NCBI GenBank assembly: GCA_046052705.1 | Contig: JBJOLU010000107.1 | Span: 1 to 17,993, forward strand | Reading direction: 5' to 3' | DNA from: JBBATK01 sp046052705 | Lineage (GTDB): Bacteria > Bacteroidota > Ignavibacteria > Kapaibacteriales > NICIL-2 | DNA length: 17,993 nt | Shown: one piece after another, positions 1 to 6,772 of the stretch | How the letters are laid out: each line of letters begins with the position of its first letter | Position numbering within the stretch: position 1 is the first letter of the stretch | Made by a program: the position numbers and the translations under genes | Notes under the pieces: generated by a model | Seen by the model: the letters and a program-made list of their open reading frames with translations, nothing else | Told to the model about the DNA's origin: nothing | Databases searched by the model: none

Positions 1-2272
1 TGGGCGCAGCGGGCGCGCTTAGCTTTGCAACCAGATTCGACACAAAAGAGCGCTGAAGATTACGACGGAAAAGATCGGGATTACCGTTGCCGAACACATC
101 CGAGAATAGGCCGTTTTGAAGATTCTCAAGCAATTCGGCAACAGTAAACGCAGCAGCGCCATTTGCAGGCACCGGCAGTGACGAATTCTCGATAATCCGC
201 AACAGCTTATCATTGGCGAGAACTGTAGAAAGCACTCGCTCCTGCATGCGTTGCAGACGATCGGTGGAACCCGATGGCTCAATGCGACGCAACACCTCGG
301 GATCCAGGAAAAACGTGGGTGTGGCAAATACATTCTCGTGGAGGAAACTAAGGCAACGAAGTTGTTTTTCTTTGGGCACCGCTTCGTACACCACGCCTGC
401 CTGACCTGCATTCTTGTACGTGCCTACCATTCCACCGATATTTTCCGCAACGTGGCCTACTTCCTGCCTCCACTGCTGGCACACTTCGGCGTACATCTCA
501 TTAAGCAGATCGTAATCTTTGCCTGTTTCCGTGGTGGCATCGATCAAATATCCCATTACTCTTTTCAGGTTGGCTATACCCAGCGTGCTTGCTTTCACGG
601 CGTCGTCGCCCAAGTCTTCCATTTGGGACGAAGGATCTACCGTCATCCATTGCTGGCGTCCGAACCGAAGCATGGGGTTATTATCCTGCGCGCGAATCCA
701 CGCCTGCAGTGTATCCTGCTCTTGTTCCGGAGTGAGGCTAGCCGGTAGAACGCGATATCCCCAGTTCACGGCAAAGTCGTCGTAGGGACCGACCTTCGGC
801 ATCAACGATGCGCCATCGCCCGGCTGAGCAACATAATTGTACCGAGCATAGTCCATGATGGTCGGTGCCGTGCCGTACCGTGCAGTAAACGACGGCGAGC
901 GCAATGAATCTACCGGGTAGGACGACGATGCCTTCATGTTGTGCGGAAAACCGATTGTGTGGCCAAACTCGTGCGCGGCCACCGTAGAGATGAGTTCACC
1001 CATCAGTGAATCCGGAAAGGGAATTTTGTGCGAGCGAGGATCGGCCACTGCCTGTGTGAAATACCATCCTGTTTGCAGGTTCATAACGTTGTGATACCAA
1101 CCGATGTCGCTTTCCAAAATCTCGCCGCTGCGCGGATCCGACACGTGCGGACCATAGGCGTTTTCAATATTCGACGGGAAGTAGCGAATCACAGAATAGC
1201 GAACATCTTCCGGGCAGAACTCAGGATCTTCCGAGCTATCGGGTGGCGGTAGTACTCGTACGGCATTTTTGAAACCTGCTTTTTCGAATGCCGAATTCCA
1301 TGTCTCAATACCCTTCTTCAACCAGGGGCGCCATTTCATCGGCGTTGCCGGATCGATATAATAGGTGATGGGCTTTATGGGCTCTACAAGTTCGCCGCGG
1401 AAATAGGCGGCGCTGTCTTTAGGTTCAAGCCTCCAACGAGCAATAAAGGAGCGTTCTTCGGCACGTTGATTGTCAATGCCGTAATCGGTGGTTGATACGG
1501 AGAAGAATCCCACGCGCCAATCGGTAAGACGAGCTCTCATGGGCTTCTCAGGAAGCACAACCATAGAGTGGTGCATAGAGAAGCTTACGGTGCGGGTTCC
1601 GGGATTTTGCGGCGCACCATCGGCATTGAAGGTAAGAACATTTTCCACCTCGATGTTCATAGGGTAACTGCGAGCATACTCCACAAAGGAACGATCGGAC
1701 GACAAAGTACTGATCTTGTAAGGCTCACGCTGCCCCTTGGGCGGCGTAAGCAATCCAATGTCACTGGTGAACAGCGAGGTAACCTCTACCACAACTGCCG
1801 AGGAATCAGTATTATAGCATTGTATTGGAAGAGCGGCCACTATCTCTTCAAAATTTGACGCACGCACCGCTTTGGAAATGGGCAGCGTATCGGCCGCAAT
1901 ATTGACAAACGACTTGGTGCGCAATAGTATCTTATCATACTTTCGTTCCCATACTACCACCGCACTACCCACTTGCTCGCCACCGTAGCCGATCTGCGGA
2001 GTCTTGGAAATTCTTGTCACCAACAAGAACTCCCGACGATAGTGCTTTACAGGGATTTCGTAGAACACCTTGTCGTCCTGACGATACACATTAAACACTC
2101 CACTATCTGCTTTCATTTCTGCAGTAATAACTTCAGACCACGGCTTTATCGAAGGCTTCTTCGCTGCACCGGTTGCAGGCAAGGCCGACCCATTTGTTTT
2201 GGCATCCTGCGCCACAAGGGAACAGGAAAGCAATGCTACTGCAACAATCAAAAACATAACCGAGTATCGCAT
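1..2272 (-). CDS. Secreted zinc-dependent metalloprotease (metzincin, DUF5117/DUF4953 type), 3' end missing
   Basis: This reading frame stays open from an ATG at 2272 to the left edge, giving 757 codons; the C-terminus lies outside the window. Residues 434-445 read HEFGHTIGFPHN, the extended metzincin zinc site HExxHxxGxxH, with E435 as the expected catalytic base. A Met-turn candidate (IMDY, M473) lies about 30 residues downstream. The N-terminus is a short hydrophobic signal (MRYSVMFLIVAVALLSCSLV), either cleaved after Ala-Gln or, with LLSC as a lipobox, a lipoprotein signal. The layout (long beta-rich N-terminal part, then the protease domain) fits the DUF5118/DUF5117/DUF4953 metalloproteases common in Bacteroidota, which usually exceed 800 residues. 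A GGAG ribosome-binding site (2281-2284) sits 8 nt before the ATG and supports this start. The substrate is unknown. It has its own candidate promoter and follows the ftsZ terminator, so it is probably a separate transcription unit. Confidence 0.9.
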   Translation of the reverse strand, partial: MRYSVMFLIVAVALLSCSLVAQDAKTNGSALPATGAAKKPSIKPWSEVITAEMKADSGVFNVYRQDDKVFYEIPVKHYRREFLLVTRISKTPQIGYGGEQVGSAVVVWERKYDKILLRTKSFVNIAADTLPISKAVRASNFEEIVAALPIQCYNTDSSAVVVEVTSLFTSDIGLLTPPKGQREPYKISTLSSDRSFVEYARSYPMNIEVENVLTFNADGAPQNPGTRTVSFSMHHSMVVLPEKPMRARLTDWRVGFFSVSTTDYGIDNQRAEERSFIARWRLEPKDSAAYFRGELVEPIKPITYYIDPATPMKWRPWLKKGIETWNSAFEKAGFKNAVRVLPPPDSSEDPEFCPEDVRYSVIRYFPSNIENAYGPHVSDPRSGEILESDIGWYHNVMNLQTGWYFTQAVADPRSHKIPFPDSLMGELISTVAAHEFGHTIGFPHNMKASSSYPVDSLRSPSFTARYGTAPTIMDYARYNYVAQPGDGASLMPKVGPYDDFAVNWGYRVLPASLTPEQEQDTLQAWIRAQDNNPMLRFGRQQWMTVDPSSQMEDLGDDAVKASTLGIANLKRVMGYLIDATTETGKDYDLLNEMYAEVCQQWRQEVGHVAENIGGMVGTYKNAGQAGVVYEAVPKEKQLRCLSFLHENVFATPTFFLDPEVLRRIEPSGSTDRLQRMQERVLSTVLANDKLLRIIENSSLPVPANGAAAFTVAELLENLQNGLFSDVFGNGNPDLFRRNLQRSFVSNLVAKLSAPAAP

Positions 2273-2321
2273 ACTGGTAACTCCGGAGTAAAGAAAAAAT
2301 GATCAATGCTTAGAAGAGAGC

Positions 2322-2351
2322 GCAAGATAGTACCTTGACTTGCCACGCAAA
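2322..2351 (-). promoter_or_regulatory. Candidate Bacteroidota-type promoter for the metalloprotease
   Basis: On the minus strand TTTG (2348-2351) is followed after 18 nt by TATCTTGC (2322-2329), which matches the Bacteroidota -7 consensus TAnnTTTG at 6 of 8 positions. It would give a leader of roughly 45 nt before the ATG at 2272. It lies between the ftsZ terminator and the gene. The match is short and unproven. Confidence 0.35.
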
Positions 2352-2437
2352 CGCGCTGTGGAAAGAATCTGCATCATGGCCGTGGTGGCCTGCATGAGAG
2401 GGGTGTGCACGCCGTGATGCCACCGGCAGTTTTAGGC

Positions 2438-2474
2438 AAAAAAAACGGCGCCTCGTGAGGGAGTACGAGGCGCC
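2438..2474 (-). terminator. Rho-independent terminator after ftsZ
   Basis: Read on the minus strand, GGCGCCTCGT pairs perfectly with ACGAGGCGCC (10-bp stem at 2465-2474 and 2447-2456) around an 8-nt loop. One base later a run of eight T follows (2438-2445). This is a textbook intrinsic terminator about 140 bp past the ftsZ stop. It ends the ftsQ-ftsA-ftsZ unit. The plus-strand reading has no T-run, so it acts in one direction only. Confidence 0.9.
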
Positions 2475-2614
2475 ATCTTGGTTGTGGAGCTTGTGGAGGG
2501 AACCACAAAATCTCAGGGACGTAAAAGGGTAGGATAGAAAAGATTGTTACTCCACACCAATCGAGAAAAATTGGCATCCGTGAGGGATTGCCGGAACATC
2601 CTTGTTCTGATCAA

Positions 2615-3943
2615 TCAATCCATGATCTTACGAAGGAATGCCGGCTTCTCCGACGGTGACTTGTCGCGACTTTCTGCTGCCGGCCCCTGCGCGGGCGTGC
2701 CAAGCGGAACCGATCCGCCGCGGCGCGTATACGCGGGTGCGTTGAAGGTCGATGTAACCTCGTGTCCGGCCGGAGCCGATACGGGCACACTACGTTGTTG
2801 TGATACTACTGCCGCAGAGAATTCTGCGGGCATGTGAACAGCACCGCCATTTGCTGCGATTTTTGATTCAGCTTGTGCTCCCTGCTGTTGAACTTGTGCT
2901 ACCTGTTGAGCATGTGCTTGAACTAACTCTTGCTCTAGTTCTTCGTGTTCAGAGTTAGCGTTCTGACGAAATCCGGTTGCCACAACCGTTACCATAATCT
3001 GATCGCCCAATTCTTCGTTGAACACTACACCAAAGATGAGATTTGCTTGCTCGCCTGCTGCCTCTTCGATGGTCTGAACGGCATCGCCGATTTCTGCCAT
3101 GCTCACATCCGAGTTCGCTGTGATGTTGATCAACACGCCTTCGGCGCCGTGAATGGAAACACCATCGAGCAACGGTGATTGTATGGCATTCAATGCCGCA
3201 TCCTTTGCACGCTCATCGCCACGAGCAATACCTATACCCATTAGTGCATCGCCCTTGTTCTTCATGATCGTACGAACGTCAGCGAAGTCTACGTTTACAT
3301 AGCCGTTACCGCTGATGATGTCGGCAATACCCTTGGTGGCGTTGTACAACACGTCGTCCACCTTCTGGAACGCCTGAACGAACGAGGTGTTCTTGTCAAT
3401 TATTCCCATCAATCTCTGATTGGGTATGACTATAAGCGCGTCAACGTGTTTGCGCAATTCGTTTACACCATAATCAGCGGAATGCGAGCGCTTTTTGGCT
3501 TCCCATGAGAAGGGCTTAGTAACAATACCCACTACCAAGCAATCTAGTTCTCTACCTATGCGGGCAATCACAGGCGCTCCGCCGGTACCGGTACCGCCGC
3601 CCATGCCGGCAGTAACGAATATCATATCACTATGCTGAAGAGCATCGCGAATGTCGTCAATGCTTTCTTCTACAGCGAGCTGGCCAATCGTAGGATCGGC
3701 ACCCGCACCAAGACCGCGAGTAAGTTCACGGCCAATTTGCACCTTTGTGGTAGCCAGATTCGATGTCAGAGACTGCGAATCTGTGTTTGCAGCGATAAAA
3801 TCAACACCGGTAAGACCACGCTTGATCATACTGTTGATTGCGTTTCCACCGCCGCCACCAACACCGATGACGCGAATACGTGCCCCTTCTGGAGCCGGAG
3901 CTGCCAATTCGAAGGCAAGCTGCGAGTTTTGTGAGTTATTCAT
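2615..3943 (-). CDS. ftsZ: Cell division protein FtsZ
   Basis: FtsZ is the tubulin-like GTPase that polymerises into the Z ring at midcell. The 442-residue product has the glycine-rich nucleotide loop near residues 26-34 (IGVGGGGGN), the tubulin signature GGGTGTG at 115-121, and the T7 synergy loop NVDFADVRTIM at 217-227, with both catalytic aspartates (D219, D222). A Gln/Ala-rich disordered linker covers about 335-425. The protein ends in PAFLRKIMD, the conserved C-terminal peptide that binds FtsA and other partners. The length is normal for the Bacteroidota. The ATG at 3943 is preceded by GAGGGGGG (3949-3956) five nt upstream, which fixes the start. It lies 32 bp after ftsA and is the last gene before a strong terminator. 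Confidence 0.98.
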   Translation of the reverse strand: MNNSQNSQLAFELAAPAPEGARIRVIGVGGGGGNAINSMIKRGLTGVDFIAANTDSQSLTSNLATTKVQIGRELTRGLGAGADPTIGQLAVEESIDDIRDALQHSDMIFVTAGMGGGTGTGGAPVIARIGRELDCLVVGIVTKPFSWEAKKRSHSADYGVNELRKHVDALIVIPNQRLMGIIDKNTSFVQAFQKVDDVLYNATKGIADIISGNGYVNVDFADVRTIMKNKGDALMGIGIARGDERAKDAALNAIQSPLLDGVSIHGAEGVLINITANSDVSMAEIGDAVQTIEEAAGEQANLIFGVVFNEELGDQIMVTVVATGFRQNANSEHEELEQELVQAHAQQVAQVQQQGAQAESKIAANGGAVHMPAEFSAAVVSQQRSVPVSAPAGHEVTSTFNAPAYTRRGGSVPLGTPAQGPAAESRDKSPSEKPAFLRKIMD

Positions 3944-3948
3944 GGTTT

Positions 3949-3956
3949 CCCCCCTC
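3949..3956 (-). promoter_or_regulatory. G-run ribosome-binding site of ftsZ
   Basis: The minus strand reads GAGGGGGG, then AAACC and the ATG. A strong Shine-Dalgarno match is notable here because many genes in this window lack one. A G6 tract stands in the same place before ftsA. Confidence 0.6.
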
Positions 3957-3975
3957 GTGAAAAAATGAAAATGAG

Positions 3976-5301
3976 TTATAACTGTTCAAAAAATCCTTTA
4001 ACGCGCTCGATGAGTTTGCCGTACTTCACAGGAACGCCTGTGCTGCGAGGTTTAGCAATTTCTTCGTGCATTTCATCTTCTAATGTTGCGTGGCTCATGG
4101 TGTGCAAAGCATACAGCACCAGTCCTACTGCCGTAGCATACATGGGCGATTGCACCTCGGGCGCCAATCCGCCGCGAATTGTGCCGCCGGGAATACCCGT
4201 CTTTACAGGAATGCCGAACACTTGCTCTGCCAGTTCGGCAGCGCCGCGCATTTGCGAGCACCCGCCGGTAATAACAACTCCTGCAGAGAGGTTACGCGAG
4301 TAACCCGAGCGACGAATCTCGGCGAAGGCGAATTCGAAAATCTCCTCCATACGCGGCTGAATGATCTGGCATAGAAGGCTCTTTGTTACCTCCATTGGCT
4401 TGCGGCCATTGATACCGGGGATCATAAACATCTCATCGCGCATGATGCTTTCTTGCAACGCATGTCCGTACGAGAGCTTTACTGCTTCGGCCTGATTCTG
4501 GATTACACCAAGGCCTTTTTTCACATCGTCTGTTACCTTGTTTCCGGCTATACCGAACATTGCTGTGTGGCGTATTACACCTTCTTCAAAGATTGCTACA
4601 TCGGTGGTGCCGCCGCCAATGTCTACAAGCGCAACGCCAACTTCTTTCTCTGCCTGATCAAGCACTGCGTGGCTGCTGGCAATGGGCTCAAGTACTAAGT
4701 CCTGAACTCGTAACCCTGCGCGCTCTACACAGCGGTAAATATTTTGTATAGCGGTTACCAGTCCTGTAACCACGTGAACGTTCGCTTCCATACGCACACC
4801 GCTCATGCCTACAGGATCGGTAATGCCGTCTTGGCCATCGATGATAAAATCCTGCGGGAAGATGTGGATGATGCGGCGGTCTGAAGGAATGGCAATGTTA
4901 TGCGCGTCTTCCACCAACCGGCGTACATCGGCTGCAGTTATCTCGGAGCTTGTGTTACTGATCGCAACGATGTTGCGTGTTTGGAAGGATTCGATGTGAT
5001 CGCCGGCAATGCCCACCACTACATCGCGAATGGCCACACCGGACGAAAGCTCTGCGCGTTCAACGGCTGTCTGAATGCAGCGAACGGTTTTCTCGATATT
5101 CACCACAACACCGCGGTTCAATCCACTGCTTTCGGCCATTCCCACACCAAGAATATTGACGGCGTTGCCGTCCTGATCCGGCGAGGCGACGATCACGCAA
5201 ATCTTGGTAGTACCTATGTCCAGGCCAACGATGATCTCGCGGTTTGCATCATCTTCAGTGCTTTGAACCCGCTCTGCACCTGCGCTTCTTGAAGCTATCA
5301 T
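3976..5301 (-). CDS. ftsA: Cell division protein FtsA
   Basis: FtsA is the actin-like ATPase that tethers FtsZ filaments to the inner membrane and recruits later divisome proteins. The 441-residue product has the phosphate-1 motif DIGTTK at 28-33, the FtsA-specific 1C region at roughly 100-180 (VVVGIAGDHIESF onward), and the phosphate-2 motif DIGGGTTD at 227-234. The end (KLIERVKGFFEQL) is a typical C-terminal amphipathic membrane-targeting helix. The first 20 residues before the fold are polar and low in complexity. The ATG at 5301 is preceded by a G6 tract 3 nt upstream. It lies between ftsQ (191 bp upstream) and ftsZ (32 bp downstream), the standard order. Confidence 0.97.
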   Translation of the reverse strand: MIASRSAGAERVQSTEDDANREIIVGLDIGTTKICVIVASPDQDGNAVNILGVGMAESSGLNRGVVVNIEKTVRCIQTAVERAELSSGVAIRDVVVGIAGDHIESFQTRNIVAISNTSSEITAADVRRLVEDAHNIAIPSDRRIIHIFPQDFIIDGQDGITDPVGMSGVRMEANVHVVTGLVTAIQNIYRCVERAGLRVQDLVLEPIASSHAVLDQAEKEVGVALVDIGGGTTDVAIFEEGVIRHTAMFGIAGNKVTDDVKKGLGVIQNQAEAVKLSYGHALQESIMRDEMFMIPGINGRKPMEVTKSLLCQIIQPRMEEIFEFAFAEIRRSGYSRNLSAGVVITGGCSQMRGAAELAEQVFGIPVKTGIPGGTIRGGLAPEVQSPMYATAVGLVLYALHTMSHATLEDEMHEEIAKPRSTGVPVKYGKLIERVKGFFEQL

Positions 5302-5304
5302 GTT

Positions 5305-5310
5305 CCCCCC
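5305..5310 (-). promoter_or_regulatory. G6 tract acting as ribosome-binding site of ftsA
   Basis: The minus strand reads GGGGGG, then AAC and the ATG at 5301. The spacing is short for a Shine-Dalgarno element. Its resemblance to the ftsZ leader suggests shared translational control, which is inference. Confidence 0.45.
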
Positions 5311-5434
5311 ATGCTATTGGGATTGTGAATTTCACGAGCACCGCTGCTTCCTCACAGCGTTGATGCCGTCCTGCGCATCAAGCGGCTCGCTTTCACTAAG
5401 TTCATCGAAACTGACTTCCTTACTTTACGAATTC

Positions 5435-5455
5435 GGAGCTGATATCATCAGTTCC
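5435..5455. promoter_or_regulatory. Near-perfect dyad in the ftsQ-ftsA gap
   Basis: GGAGCTGAT and ATCAGTTCC flank a central ATC; 8 of 9 pairs match. There is no T-run on either side, so it is not a terminator. It could be a protein-binding site or an mRNA hairpin upstream of ftsA. The remainder of the 191-bp gap (5302-5492) shows no convincing gene. Confidence 0.35.
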
Positions 5456-5492
5456 AAAACTCAACTGCCACAACCAAGAACTGCTGTCCACT

Positions 5493-6317
5493 CTACAACG
5501 CACGCTTCGTCACAAACATCTTGTCTCGCCATCGCACGTCAATAACGGATGCTGCTCCGCCGGTGACTGCTCCGGTCCAGGCGCGACGCAACGAAAAGAG
5601 ATTGCTTACTTTTTCCGTGTGATTATCGAAAGTTCCAAACAGAACCAACGAAGCGTCTGCTGATGTTTCTAAAGAAAAAGAACGTTTCCTGCTGTCGTAC
5701 ACAATTTCGGAGATGTCGTTGTACAACGTCTTCCCTTCTGTGGATTGCATTTCGCGAAGCAACGTCACGACGTTTGCTACGGCAATGGTGTCTAATGTTA
5801 AAGATGTTCCCGGTGTTGCAGATGATCCTGGGCTTTGAGCTTCAGCTGCGGCTTGTGTGTGGAATACCCCTCGCACAATAGGCAGATCTTTGCTTTCGCC
5901 CAAGTGTCGATACGGCAACACAACTGCATCGGCATCAACGTACATGGGATCTCCCGAGTCAGAAACGATCAATGCCAAGGGCACTCGTTCCGTTACCGAA
6001 ATCTCTATGCAGTTTTCCGCACGGCGTTGCACCACCGCACTGCGAACAAATGGTACCGAGAGTACAGCCAGACGCACAGCTTGCAGATCCACATCAGCTA
6101 CCCTCTTTGGAAGCAATGTAGAATCAAGCACGCGGCGAATCTCGCTTTCAGACAACGTGTGAAGACCATTGATACGAACTTCTCGCAACTCCTGTTGAGA
6201 GCGCCAGCGCAAACCTGCGCCAATCACAAACACAACGAGTAATGCATACACGATGAACTGCCCGATGCCTCGCTCGGATGAACTCTTACGCCAAGAGCGC
6301 TGAGCACCACTAGACAT
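5493..6317 (-). CDS. ftsQ: Cell division protein FtsQ/DivIB
   Basis: FtsQ is a single-pass inner-membrane divisome protein that links early cytoplasmic and late periplasmic division proteins. Counted from the ATG at 6317 it has 274 residues. A basic cytoplasmic tail (RSWRKSSSER) precedes a membrane segment at about 21-37, then a POTRA domain at about 45-111 (LREVRINGLHTLSESEI to ISVTERVPLALI), then the beta domain ending in SVIDVRWRDKMFV. The frame could extend to a TTG at 6356, but those 13 extra residues are hydrophobic, would spoil the membrane topology and have no ribosome-binding site, so I prefer 6317. The divergent sequence is typical of FtsQ, which is recognised by architecture and position before ftsA. 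It appears to open a ftsQ-ftsA-ftsZ unit from the promoter at 6436-6466. Confidence 0.88.
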   Translation of the reverse strand: MSSGAQRSWRKSSSERGIGQFIVYALLVVFVIGAGLRWRSQQELREVRINGLHTLSESEIRRVLDSTLLPKRVADVDLQAVRLAVLSVPFVRSAVVQRRAENCIEISVTERVPLALIVSDSGDPMYVDADAVVLPYRHLGESKDLPIVRGVFHTQAAAEAQSPGSSATPGTSLTLDTIAVANVVTLLREMQSTEGKTLYNDISEIVYDSRKRSFSLETSADASLVLFGTFDNHTEKVSNLFSLRRAWTGAVTGGAASVIDVRWRDKMFVTKRAL

Positions 6318-6435
6318 GACAATCAACAGAATGTGAAAGAACACGTACCGCCACAACCATTACATTGAGATACCGACGAGAAGAGAATAGGATTGAGTCA
6401 TTACGTTCAAATGCTGCTTTGTTCGTAACGCGCTG

Positions 6436-6466
6436 CGAAAATAGCCCTGTGCCAAAGCGATGTCAA
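6436..6466 (-). promoter_or_regulatory. Promoter for ftsQ(-ftsA-ftsZ)
   Basis: On the minus strand TTGACA (6461-6466) is followed 17 nt later by TATTTTCG (6436-6443). The latter matches the Bacteroidota -7 consensus TAnnTTTG at 7 of 8 positions, and the TTG lies 20 nt before it. An eight-base A tract immediately upstream (6471-6478) could act as an UP-like element. Transcription would start about 110 nt before the ftsQ ATG. This is the best promoter match in the window. Confidence 0.55.
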
Positions 6467-6479
6467 GATATTTTTTTTC

Positions 6480-6508
6480 CACACTGCTTTAGTAAGATCT
6501 GCAGTGTG
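6480..6508. repeat. Inverted repeat upstream of the ftsQ promoter
   Basis: CACACTGC (6480-6487) and GCAGTGTG (6501-6508) are perfect 8-bp complements separated by 13 nt. On the minus strand the stem is followed by A8, not T, so it is not an intrinsic terminator for the HisA-like gene. Its position just upstream of the -33 element fits an operator. Confidence 0.5.
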
Positions 6509-6703
6509 CCGATACACCTGCGCGCTGTGCTCACCGCCTGCTGTGATTGCCGTACGCTTTACTCCGTGCGCGTTAGCTGTGCAGCATAATGCAATTACAT
6601 TACAGAGCCAAATCACACATCCCCTGTAGAGTGCATGAATACTAGCGTTGAGCGGCTTGGCAGTATAGTATATCAGGCATACAAAACACAAACGAAGAGA
6701 GTA

Positions 6704-6772
6704 ATGCCACGTACGACGCTAAAGAAAAAACGTAGGCAAAAGCTTGTGAACAGCGCAGCCGTACCGGCTTAG
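6704..6772 (+). CDS. Possible 22-residue basic peptide (very uncertain)
   Basis: This is the only plus-strand ORF with any appeal. An ATG preceded by GAAGAGAG opens 22 codons, with a strongly basic stretch (LKKKRRQK) and a TAG stop. The stop overlaps the stop of the HisA-like gene on the other strand. It matches no small ribosomal protein that I recognise, including bTHX and bS22-like proteins. It could be chance. Confidence 0.15.
   Translation: MPRTTLKKKRRQKLVNSAAVPA

Larger units (their letters stand above)
2273..2614. other. Intergenic region between ftsZ and the metalloprotease
   Basis: These 342 bases contain the ftsZ terminator (2438-2474), the candidate metalloprotease promoter (2322-2351) and its ribosome-binding site. 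A 67-codon minus-strand frame crosses the terminator hairpin, has no recognisable features and is not accepted as a gene. I see nothing else between 2475 and 2614. Confidence 0.7.
6357..6768. other. 412-bp non-coding region between the HisA-like gene and ftsQ
   Basis: It holds the ftsQ promoter, an 8-bp inverted repeat upstream of it, an A/T-rich tract between them, a short hairpin (6757-6769) just past the HisA-like stop with no T-run, and a possible 22-codon plus-strand ORF. A 94-codon minus-strand frame (6407-6691) is Cys-rich and unlike any family I know, and it runs over the promoter elements. I do not accept it. I looked for tRNA, tmRNA, RNase P and SRP RNA hallmarks and saw none. Confidence 0.6.

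Noticed and set aside
250..750. Plus-strand 165-codon ORF at the left end
   Set aside because: It lies antisense to the metalloprotease, whose frame is open throughout and carries the zinc site.
2374..2577. 67-codon minus-strand ORF
   Set aside because: It runs through the ftsZ terminator hairpin, is Pro/Trp/Phe-rich without any motif, and has no ribosome-binding site.
6407..6691. 94-codon minus-strand ORF upstream of ftsQ
   Set aside because: It covers the ftsQ promoter and the inverted repeat, has Cys-rich composition unlike the neighbours, and resembles no family.
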